From an uncultured Prevotellaceae bacterium (GTDB lineage: Bacteria; Bacteroidota; Bacteroidia; Bacteroidales; Bacteroidaceae), in assembly GCA_946185225.1 (NCBI GenBank), contig CAMHIM010000004.1:1-45256 (forward strand): a stretch of DNA of 45,256 bases, read 5' to 3'. Positions within the stretch are counted from its first letter, which is position 1; each line of letters begins with the position of its first letter. The notes beneath the pieces are model-generated. The model did not search any database. It worked only from the letters and a program-made list of their open reading frames with translations, and was not told the DNA's origin. Below are positions 9,487 through 16,713 of this stretch, piece by piece. The translations under genes were made by a program, and so were the position numbers.

Positions 9487-9564
9487 CTAGAGTCTCCAGC
9501 CAGCCTAGCCCGACTAGAAGGACTAGCCAGGCTAGAAAAACTAGAAAAAAGAAAGAAGAAAGAA
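9487..9564. repeat. 9-bp-period tandem array in the gldL-gldM spacer
   Basis: Consecutive 9-bp units: ctagagtct, ccagccagc, ctagcccga, ctagaagga, ctagccagg, ctagaaaaa, ctagaaaaa, then an A/G-rich tail (agaaagaag, aaagaa) up to the gldM ATG. The unit starts with ctag in six of seven copies. It differs in both period and motif from the arrays before gldL and gldN, but shares the layout of GC-rich units first and A-rich units beside the start codon. Confidence 0.85.
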
Positions 9565-11124
9565 ATGGCAATCAAGAAAAGACCAGTCTCTCCGCGTCAG
9601 AAGATGATCAACCTCATGTATGTGGTGTTGATGGCTATGCTGGCCTTGAACGTCTCTAACGAGGTGCTCAACGGATTCTCCATCGTGGAGGAGAGCCTGA
9701 ATCGTACAACGTCGAACGCCATGAAGGAGACGTCAGGTATGTACGAGGACTTCGAAGACCAGATGAAGGCCAATCCGCAGAAGGTGAAGGAGTGGTACGC
9801 CAAGGCGCAGCGTGTCCGTCAGGCCAGCGACTCCCTCTATACCCTTGCCAGCGACCTGAAGAAGGCCATCGCAGTGGAAGCAGACGGCAAGGACGGCAAT
9901 CCGCAGGAATTACGTAACAAAGAGGACCTGGAGGCAGCCAACCAGGTGATGCTTGCTCCCGGCCGTGGCCGTGGCGAGATGCTGAAGAAGGCGATAGACA
10001 CCTATAGGGAGTCCATGCTCCGCATGGTGACCGACCCTGCCCAGAAGAAGATTATTGCCAGCGACCTGACCACCGACGTCCCCTCTACCGGCCTGGGAAA
10101 GAACTGGCAGGAGTACATGTTCGAGTCTATGCCGGCTGCCGCCGCCGTAACGCTACTGTCGAAGTTGCAGAGTGACGTGCGCAACGCCGAGAAAGAAGTG
10201 CTGCATACCCTGGCGCAGAACATCGACGTCAAGGACATCCGTGTCAATGCCCTGGAAGCCTTCGTCATTCCCAACTCGCAGACGATTGTCCGCGGTGACA
10301 GGTTCTCCGCACACATTGTCATGGCCGCAGTGGATACTACCCAGGTGCCGGACATCTATATTGGCAGTCAGAAGGTGAGCCTGAAGAACAACGTCTATGA
10401 GACGGTCTGTGGGCGTACCGGAGACTTCACCCTTACCGGACATATCGAGACGGTCAATGGCAACGGTGACAAGATACGCCGTGACTTCTCCCAGAAATAT
10501 ACGGTTGTGGACCCCAGTGCCACGGTGTCGGCCGACCTCATGAACATGCTCTATGCCGGCTACAACAACCCCATCAGCATTTCTGTTCCCGGCGTTCCTG
10601 TCAACAAGATACAGGCAACGATGACGGGCGGCACCCTCCAGCCTACCGGTCCGGGCCGCTACATCGCCCGTCCGGCAGCAGTAGGCAAGGATGCAGTCAT
10701 CACTGTCACTTCCACCAATACCGGCCGTCCCCAGCAGATGGGACAGTTCACCTTCCGTGTACGTAAGCTTCCCGACCCCACGCCCTATATCCCGTTCAAG
10801 GATGCCCAGGGTAATGGTGACCGCTTCCGTGGCGGTGCCATGACCAAGCAGCAGCTGATGACGGCCGATGGTATCGGTGCGGCCATTGACGACGGTATCC
10901 TTGACATCGGCTTCAGGGTGTTGTCCTTCGAGACGGTGTTCTACGACAGCCGTGGCAATGCAGTGCCTCTGGCTGGCGAAGGCTCCCACTTCTCGGAGCG
11001 TCAGAAGGATACCTTCCGCAAGCTGCAGCGTAACCGCCGGTTCTACATCTCGCGTGTAGTTGCCGTAGGACCTGACGGCATCCAGCGGCAGCTGAATACA
11101 ACGCTGGAGGTGATTGTGAGATAA
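9565..11124 (+). CDS. gldM: GldM/PorM T9SS periplasmic motor arm
   Basis: A 519-residue protein with a single N-terminal membrane helix (MINLMYVVLMAMLALNVSNE at about residues 13-32) and a large periplasmic part. GldM is a dimeric rod of a helical D1 domain followed by three beta-sandwich domains (D2-D4); the sequence fits, with a helical region to about 220 and beta-rich sequence after it, including the Pro/Gly-rich VPGVPVNKIQATMTGGTL and the conserved FRVRKLPDPTPYIPF. It couples GldL in the inner membrane to the GldK/GldN ring at the outer membrane. Length is as expected for the family. Confidence 0.95.
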   Translation: MAIKKRPVSPRQKMINLMYVVLMAMLALNVSNEVLNGFSIVEESLNRTTSNAMKETSGMYEDFEDQMKANPQKVKEWYAKAQRVRQASDSLYTLASDLKKAIAVEADGKDGNPQELRNKEDLEAANQVMLAPGRGRGEMLKKAIDTYRESMLRMVTDPAQKKIIASDLTTDVPSTGLGKNWQEYMFESMPAAAAVTLLSKLQSDVRNAEKEVLHTLAQNIDVKDIRVNALEAFVIPNSQTIVRGDRFSAHIVMAAVDTTQVPDIYIGSQKVSLKNNVYETVCGRTGDFTLTGHIETVNGNGDKIRRDFSQKYTVVDPSATVSADLMNMLYAGYNNPISISVPGVPVNKIQATMTGGTLQPTGPGRYIARPAAVGKDAVITVTSTNTGRPQQMGQFTFRVRKLPDPTPYIPFKDAQGNGDRFRGGAMTKQQLMTADGIGAAIDDGILDIGFRVLSFETVFYDSRGNAVPLAGEGSHFSERQKDTFRKLQRNRRFYISRVVAVGPDGIQRQLNTTLEVIVR

Positions 11125-11208
11125 ATCTCGAGACATCGAAATCCCGAAACATCGAGATATCGAGATCTCGAAATGACGAAACAACGAAACATTGAAATAA
11201 CGAAAAGA
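11125..11208. repeat. 8-bp-period tandem array in the gldM-gldN spacer
   Basis: A half unit (atct) followed by ten 8-bp units in perfect register: cgagacat, cgaaatcc, cgaaacat, cgagatat, cgagatct, cgaaatga, cgaaacaa, cgaaacat, tgaaataa, cgaaaaga, then ta and the gldN ATG. It is the same unit family as the array in front of gldL. It begins on the base after the gldM stop codon. Confidence 0.9.
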
Positions 11209-11210
11209 TA

Positions 11211-12257
11211 ATGATAATGAAGAAGATCATTGCACTTATAGCCATCGCCCTGTTCCCGGCAGGAACGATGACGGCCCAGCCTAAGAAGAGCCGTGTGCAG
11301 ACAGCACAGCAGCAGAAGAAACAGACCACCACCAAGGGCGGTGTGACCCAGCGCATGCAGATAGCGTTCCCCACGGCCATTGACATGCCGGAGGACGTGG
11401 TGTGGCGTCGTGACATCTACCGAGAGGTGGAACTGACGGAGGGTACCAATGCCGGACTCTATTATCCCGTCATGCCGCAGGGTAAGCAGATGAACCTGTT
11501 TACCTATATCTTCAAGCTGGCGCAGAACGGATACATCCCTATCTATGAATATAGCCCGACGGAGAGCGAGGAGCGCTTCACGGACGATGCCAGGCGTCCC
11601 TTCAAGGAGATGCTGGAAGACCAGGGCGTCTACTACGAAGAGAAGGACGGGAAGTTGACGGTGATGAACAGCGACATTCCCTCGGAGGAGGTCAAGCGTT
11701 ACTTCCTGAAGGAGAGTGCTTACTACGACCAGGCTAATTCCACCTTCCACCGTAAGGTGCTGGCTCTCTGTCCTGTACGCGTCATGTCCGGCGAGTTCGG
11801 CGAAGAGCCGCCCCGCCCGATGTTCTGGGTGAAGTTCAGTGACCTGGCTCCCTTCCTGAACCGTCAGACGGTGATGACCAGTGACCGTAATAATGCGGCC
11901 ACGATGAGCATGGAGGACTTTTTTACGCTCAACCGCTACAGCGGAAAGATATACAAGACAACCAACATGCTGGGTCGCAACCTGGCTGACTACTGTCCCG
12001 ATGACTCTACGCTGGCCAAGGAGCAGCGACGCATTGAGTCAGAACTGGAGGCTTTCCGTAATAACATCTTCGGCGACCAGGCCAAGAAAGACTCGCTCGA
12101 CAGTATTGCCGCTGCCGACCCGAAAGCGGCCAAGGCTGCCAAGACAAAGACGCGCCGGACGCGTTCTTCCAAGACCGTCAAGTCCGGCAGCAAGTCCGGC
12201 TCGTCGGGTGGCGGGAGCGCTGCACCTCGTGTGTCGGTGCGGAGACAGAGACATTGA
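11211..12257 (+). CDS. gldN: GldN/PorN T9SS periplasmic ring protein
   Basis: A 348-residue secreted protein with a signal peptide (about residues 1-22, ending near MTAQ; ATGs at 11211 and 11217 are both possible starts). The conserved GldN core begins with DVVWRRDIYREVEL and continues with the motif around YYPVMPQGKQMNLF and YIPIYEY. GldN forms the periplasmic ring with GldK and contacts GldM. The last 50 residues are a Lys/Arg/Ser-rich low-complexity tail (KTKTRRTRSSKT and SGSKSGSSGGG), which probably lies outside the folded domain. The porT-like gene follows after 12 bp. Confidence 0.94.
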   Translation: MIMKKIIALIAIALFPAGTMTAQPKKSRVQTAQQQKKQTTTKGGVTQRMQIAFPTAIDMPEDVVWRRDIYREVELTEGTNAGLYYPVMPQGKQMNLFTYIFKLAQNGYIPIYEYSPTESEERFTDDARRPFKEMLEDQGVYYEEKDGKLTVMNSDIPSEEVKRYFLKESAYYDQANSTFHRKVLALCPVRVMSGEFGEEPPRPMFWVKFSDLAPFLNRQTVMTSDRNNAATMSMEDFFTLNRYSGKIYKTTNMLGRNLADYCPDDSTLAKEQRRIESELEAFRNNIFGDQAKKDSLDSIAAADPKAAKAAKTKTRRTRSSKTVKSGSKSGSSGGGSAAPRVSVRRQRH

Positions 12258-12269
12258 CCATCGTAAGGG

Positions 12270-12911
12270 ATGAGGAGGATACTGAGAGAAGCCGTTCTTG
12301 TCCTGGCATTGCTGCCGGTGCTACCGTTGCATGCGCAGGATGATACGTTCCGCCTGACTTTCGGTGTGAAGGGCGGCGTGGACATCATCAGCATGGACTT
12401 CAGCGGCGAGGCGCTGAAGTCGAACAACCGTGCGGGCTTCTTCATCGGTCCTGTCCTGAAGTTCAGAACCCCTGTGGCCGGTCTCAACATTGACCTCTCT
12501 GCCCTTTACGACCAGCGTCACCTGAAGGTAGGCGGCAAGAGCGTCTGCCAGCAGACGCTGCTCATTCCTGCCCATGTCCGGCTGGGCGTCGATGTGGCCT
12601 CGCTCATGGGTATCTTCATCACCGCCGGTCCTCAGATGGGGCTCAACGTGGGCGAGGATACGTTCCAGTGGCGGGACGTTGAGGACAATCCCAAGCAGTA
12701 TATTTTACAGCAGACCACGCTCAGCCTGAATCTGGGCGGCGGTGTCACTATAGGCAAGAGCCTGGAGGCTGGTGTCTATTACAACATCCCTTTAGGCAAG
12801 ACGGGAGACTTCTCCTGGGCCAGCCTGGAAGGCCAACTGAGCCAGCAGACCATGCATCTTGCCAAGTCCAAGGCCGATGCCTGGCGGCTGGCCGTATCCT
12901 ATTATTTCTGA
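12270..12911 (+). CDS. PorT-like outer-membrane beta-barrel protein
   Basis: A 213-residue protein with a signal peptide (about residues 1-22, cleavage near LHAQ) and an eight-strand-type barrel pattern ending in an aromatic C-terminus (AVSYYF), the usual outer-membrane assembly signal. Early strand TFRLTFGVKGGVDI matches the PorT/OMP_b-brl_2 family. PorT is required for T9SS function in P. gingivalis, and the location 12 bp after gldN supports a role in the same system. Generic barrels of this family are common, so orthology to PorT is likely rather than certain. Confidence 0.75.
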   Translation: MRRILREAVLVLALLPVLPLHAQDDTFRLTFGVKGGVDIISMDFSGEALKSNNRAGFFIGPVLKFRTPVAGLNIDLSALYDQRHLKVGGKSVCQQTLLIPAHVRLGVDVASLMGIFITAGPQMGLNVGEDTFQWRDVEDNPKQYILQQTTLSLNLGGGVTIGKSLEAGVYYNIPLGKTGDFSWASLEGQLSQQTMHLAKSKADAWRLAVSYYF

Positions 12912-12920
12912 CGGTAGCCT

Positions 12921-15149
12921 ATGTTTGCCGACGTCATCCTGCCTTTGCCGCTGGACGGTATGTTCACCTATTCCGTGCCTCTTCCGATGGAGGGACAGGT
13001 TGTGGAGGGCGTGCGTGTCCGTGTTCCCTTCGGCCGGGGCAAGACCTATGTGGGTGTCGTCGCCTGTCTGCACGACCGCAAGCCGGAGGGCTATACGCTG
13101 AAACCGCTGCAGGAGGTGCTTGACGACCGGCCCGTGGTGTTGCCGGACCAGTTCCGCCTGTGGCAGTGGATAGCCGACTACTATATGTCGCCCATTGGTG
13201 AAGTCTACAAGGCGGCACTGCCTTCGGGACTGAAGGCAGAGGAAGGCTACCGGCCTAAGACCGAGACCTTTGTCCGACCAACGCCCCAGTTCAGCACGGA
13301 AGAGGCCCGGCACCTTGCTCTGGACATCCTCCGGCGAGCTCCTAAGCAGCAGAAGATGTTCATTGAGTTCCTGGCTTTCGAGGGCGAGGTGGCCCGTGAC
13401 GAGTTGCTGAACGCCAGTCAGGGCACTGCCGAGACGCTGAAGGCGCTTGTCACCCGTGGTTTCCTGGAGACCTACGAGGTGGAGGTGGGCCGCCTGAACC
13501 ATGGCGGAGAGCCTCATCCGGAGAACGTCAAGCGGCTGAACGAGGCCCAGCAGAAGGCCTACAACGACATCCTTTTCTCTTTCCTTCAGAAGCCCGTCAC
13601 GCTGTTGCATGGCGTTACTTCCAGCGGAAAGACAGAGCTTTACATCCATCTCATCCAGCGTGAACTGGACCAGCACCGCCAGGTGCTTTACCTGTTGCCC
13701 GAGATAGCGCTGACGGTACAGATGATGGACCGTCTGCGCCACGTCTTCGGCAACCGGCTGGGCATCTACCATTCCAAGTACAGCGATGCCGAGCGCGTGG
13801 AGATATGGCAGAAGCAGCTGTCGTCCAATCCCTATGATGTCATCCTCGGTGCCCGCTCTGCTGTGCTGCTGCCCTTCCAGCGACTGGGGCTGGTCATTGT
13901 CGACGAGGAGCACGAGACCAGTTACAAGCAGCAGGACCCGGCCCCGCGCTACCATGCTCGCAGTGCTGCCATCATGCTGGCCGGCATGGCCGGCGCCCGG
14001 ACGCTGCTTGGCACGGCAACGCCCTGCATGGAGTCTTACTACAATGCCAGAAGCGGGAAGTACGGACTGGTGGAGCTGAAGGAACGTTACCAGGGCATCG
14101 AACTGCCCGAGATACAGGTGGTTGACATCAAGGACCTGCAGCACCGTAAGATGATGAACGGCCCGTTCTCGCCATTGCTGCTCCTGCGCTGTCGGGAGGC
14201 TCTGGAGCGCGGCGAACAGGTCATTCTGTTCCAGAACCGCCGCGGTTATGCGCCGATGCTGGAGTGTCGCCAGTGCGGTTGGGTGCCTCGCTGCCAGCAC
14301 TGTGATGTCTCGCTGACGCTGCACCGTCACCTGAACGTGCTGACGTGTCACTATTGTGGTGCCGTCTACCAGGTGCCTCCGGCCTGTCCTTCCTGTGAGG
14401 GGAGGGAGCTGAAGGGCCGTGGCTATGGTACGGAGAAGATAGAAGACCAGGTGCGTGAGCTGTTCCCTGAGGCCCGTGTGGCGCGCATGGACCTGGACAC
14501 GACGCGTTCGCGCCATGCCTACGAGCGCATCATCGGCGACTTCGCTGCCGGCCGTACCAACATACTCATCGGTACGCAGATGATTTCCAAGGGGCTTGAC
14601 TTCGACCGTGTCTCCGTCGTGGGCATCCTCAATGCCGACACCATGCTGAACTACCCTGACTTCCGGGCCTACGAGCATGCCTTCATGATGTTGGCGCAGG
14701 TCAGCGGGCGTGCCGGCAGGAAGGGACGGCGCGGTCTGGTGGTGCTGCAGACGAAGAGCCCTGACGTGCCCGTCATTGCCCAGGTGGTGCGCAACGACTA
14801 CGACGCACTGTACTGCTCGTTGCTGACCGAGCGCCGTGCCTTCCACTATCCACCTTTCTACCGGCTGGTATACGTCTTTCTGAAGCATACGCACGAGTCG
14901 GTTGTCGACCAGGCCAGCCAGCAGCTTGCCCTGCAGCTGCGTCAGTGGTTCGGCACACGCGTGCTGGGGCCGGACAAGCCCAGCGTGGCGCGGGTGAAGA
15001 CGCTGGACATCCGGAAGATTGTGCTGAAGCTGGAGCCGCAGCTCAACATGGCTGACGTCCGCAAATATTTAGCGCTTGCCCAGCAGCAGTTGCTACAGGA
15101 CAAGCGCTATGCCTCGCTGCAGGTCTACTACGACGTAGACCCGCTGTAA
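12921..15149 (+). CDS. priA: primosomal protein N' (replication restart helicase PriA)
   Basis: A 742-residue 3'-5' DNA helicase that reloads the replisome at stalled forks. The N-terminal DNA-binding domain starts at residue 1 (FADVILPLPLDGMFTYSVP), the helicase core has Walker A GVTSSGKT (about 231-238) and the DEEH box VDEEHETSYKQ (D328-H331). A zinc-binding insert with paired cysteines (CRQCGWVPRCQHC, then CHYCG and CPSC) lies at about 449-495. Late helicase motifs include GTQMISKGLDFD and QVSGRAGRKGRRG. It lies 9 bp after the porT-like gene and is probably co-transcribed with the T9SS genes, an odd partner with no evident functional link. It ends 8 bp from the convergent FadL-type gene. 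Confidence 0.96.
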   Translation: MFADVILPLPLDGMFTYSVPLPMEGQVVEGVRVRVPFGRGKTYVGVVACLHDRKPEGYTLKPLQEVLDDRPVVLPDQFRLWQWIADYYMSPIGEVYKAALPSGLKAEEGYRPKTETFVRPTPQFSTEEARHLALDILRRAPKQQKMFIEFLAFEGEVARDELLNASQGTAETLKALVTRGFLETYEVEVGRLNHGGEPHPENVKRLNEAQQKAYNDILFSFLQKPVTLLHGVTSSGKTELYIHLIQRELDQHRQVLYLLPEIALTVQMMDRLRHVFGNRLGIYHSKYSDAERVEIWQKQLSSNPYDVILGARSAVLLPFQRLGLVIVDEEHETSYKQQDPAPRYHARSAAIMLAGMAGARTLLGTATPCMESYYNARSGKYGLVELKERYQGIELPEIQVVDIKDLQHRKMMNGPFSPLLLLRCREALERGEQVILFQNRRGYAPMLECRQCGWVPRCQHCDVSLTLHRHLNVLTCHYCGAVYQVPPACPSCEGRELKGRGYGTEKIEDQVRELFPEARVARMDLDTTRSRHAYERIIGDFAAGRTNILIGTQMISKGLDFDRVSVVGILNADTMLNYPDFRAYEHAFMMLAQVSGRAGRKGRRGLVVLQTKSPDVPVIAQVVRNDYDALYCSLLTERRAFHYPPFYRLVYVFLKHTHESVVDQASQQLALQLRQWFGTRVLGPDKPSVARVKTLDIRKIVLKLEPQLNMADVRKYLALAQQQLLQDKRYASLQVYYDVDPL

Positions 15150-15157
15150 TACGTCTT

Positions 15158-16474
15158 TTAGAACTTGTAGTCCAGGCCCAGGCCGATGACGTGGTTGGTG
15201 CGTGAGAAGGTTTCTGCGCCGAACTCTGCCTGCTTGGTGTAGTCGCTGTAGATGGAGCAGAAGTAGCCGGCGTTCAGCCGCATCTTCTCTGTCAGGTTGA
15301 CGGCGACGCCGGCACCGACGGAGTAGCTGTCGCAGGCGAAGGAGGTGTCCTGCTGGTAGCCGTCGGCCAGTCCGTAGTCGGTGCGCTGTCCGCCGAGGCT
15401 GACGGTCCAGCGGTCGTTGATGTCGTACTCTGCGCCCAGCAGGAACTCATGGGTGCCGCGCTCCAGTTGCTTCTGGCGGTCGTCGGCCATCTGGGCGTTC
15501 TTGTCGTCGAAGAAGTGGTACTCGGCGGTGGCGCGCAGCTTGGGGGTTATCTCATAACCCACGGCCAGCGAGAGCAGGGCGGGCATGTCGTAGCGGGTCT
15601 TGACGCCCTCCTGGTAGGGCTTGGTCTTGGCGTCGAGGGCTGCTGCTATCTGTTGCAGGGCAGCGGGGTTGGCTGTGCCGATGTAGGTCTGCAGGTTGTC
15701 TCCAAGTCCGGCCTCCAGTTGGTTGACGGTGTTGGGGATGTTGAGCTTGGTGCGGAACTCGTAGCGGGCGGCCACGGTGAGCGGTCCCTGGTGGAAGTCG
15801 ACGCTGACGAGCGGGGCAACGCCCCATCCGCGCTGGTCGACGTCGAGCTGCAGCTTGGCGAGGTCGCCGAACATGGGGTGTTTGTCGGCAATGACATATC
15901 CCTGGTAGTAGCCGTCGTAGTAGTTGGCGCGCACGCCGACGGCGGCCGAGAGGCAGTCCAGCAGACGGTAGGTGAAGTTCAGCTGTCCGCCGAAGATGTA
16001 CTGCTTGCCCTTCATCTGCGAACTGAGCTGGTACTGGTCGGGGGTGATGTTCATGGCGCCCAGCATGGATGCTACGGCCACGTTGAAGGAGGGCACGCCC
16101 TGCTTGTACTCGACGAAGCCGCCGCTGCCGACGATGCCTATCATGGCGGACAGGGCCCAGCGGTCGTGCCTGTAGCTGCCGAAGAGGGCGGGTACGATGG
16201 GTGCCGAGGCCTTGCCCTCGTACGTCTGCTGGCCGAACTTGATGTCGCGGTTCTGCCAGGGCTTCTGGAAGTTCAGCGACAGCTGCAGCCCCTCATGGCC
16301 CCAGGCCAGTCCGGCGGGGTTCGAGTAGGCGGCGTCGATGTCGAAGGAGGCTCCGCGGGCCATCATCCGGTCGAAGGCTATGTGGTAGTTTGTGTTGGTC
16401 ATCAGACCGCCGGCGACGGCCTGTGTGGTAAGGGTTGTCAGCAGGGCTGACGCGAATAGGATTTTCTTGATCAT
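15158..16474 (-). CDS. FadL/OmpP1/TodX family outer-membrane transporter (copy 1)
   Basis: A 438-residue outer-membrane protein. The start at 16474 (MIKKILFASAL) is chosen because it begins a signal peptide ending at AVAGG and sits 26 bp after a good -7 element; an upstream in-frame ATG at 16666 would read through that promoter and a repeat region. The mature N-terminus has the hatch-like GGLMTNTNYHIAFDRMMARG and the family motif YSNPAGLAW, then about 14 beta strands to an aromatic end (GLDYKF). FadL-family channels import hydrophobic molecules such as fatty acids or aromatics. It is paralogous to the next gene upstream. Confidence 0.85.
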   Translation of the reverse strand: MIKKILFASALLTTLTTQAVAGGLMTNTNYHIAFDRMMARGASFDIDAAYSNPAGLAWGHEGLQLSLNFQKPWQNRDIKFGQQTYEGKASAPIVPALFGSYRHDRWALSAMIGIVGSGGFVEYKQGVPSFNVAVASMLGAMNITPDQYQLSSQMKGKQYIFGGQLNFTYRLLDCLSAAVGVRANYYDGYYQGYVIADKHPMFGDLAKLQLDVDQRGWGVAPLVSVDFHQGPLTVAARYEFRTKLNIPNTVNQLEAGLGDNLQTYIGTANPAALQQIAAALDAKTKPYQEGVKTRYDMPALLSLAVGYEITPKLRATAEYHFFDDKNAQMADDRQKQLERGTHEFLLGAEYDINDRWTVSLGGQRTDYGLADGYQQDTSFACDSYSVGAGVAVNLTEKMRLNAGYFCSIYSDYTKQAEFGAETFSRTNHVIGLGLDYKF

Positions 16475-16499
16475 GGTTGACGGTTTGTTGTAATTCGGC

Positions 16500-16509
16500 T
16501 GCAAAGGTA
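16500..16509 (-). promoter_or_regulatory. -7 element for FadL copy 1
   Basis: The minus strand reads TACCTTTGCA, a match to TAnnTTTG, 26 bp upstream of the chosen ATG at 16474. No clear -33 TTTG is seen at 19-21 bp. Confidence 0.6.
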
Positions 16510-16597
16510 CGCAGAAAAAACGGAACGGCAGAATTTTTGGCGAGAAAAATACCGAAAAAGGACAATGCGTCGGCGTTCTCCGGTACTTGTCAGAAAA

Positions 16598-16682
16598 CAA
16601 AAGCCGGTTTTGCGCCTTGCAAAACCGGCTTTTGAAGCCTTCAACATCCCGTTTTGCGGCCTTCAAAAGCCGACTTTGTCGG
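16598..16682 (-). terminator. hairpin/repeat region downstream of FadL copy 2 (probable terminator)
   Basis: Reading the minus strand, about 31 nt after the FadL copy 2 stop there is a CCGAC-AAA-GTCGG stem followed by CTTTT (16670-16682), and then a perfect 16-bp stem with a 5-nt loop (arms 16598-16613 and 16619-16634) followed by TTTTCTG. Either would work as an intrinsic terminator separating the two FadL genes. The whole stretch is also a degenerate repeat of about 22 bp whose core AAAAGCCGACTTT recurs at the right edge of the window. Confidence 0.65.
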
Positions 16683-16713
16683 GGTGAGGAAGGGATGCCT
16701 GACTGTCAGTGAG

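Noticed and set aside
10153-11750. Long minus-strand ORFs across the gldM-gldN spacer
   Set aside because: They are antisense to well-supported gldM and gldN and stay open because of high GC and the stop-free repeat array.
12792-14894. 700-codon minus-strand ORF antisense to priA
   Set aside because: priA has all helicase and zinc motifs in the plus frame; the antisense frame has no recognisable domain.
5925-16705. Word TGACTGTCAGT shared by 5931-5941 and the region near 16698
   Set aside because: It is a short palindrome-like word, surroundings do not match, and two copies in 45 kb could be chance.
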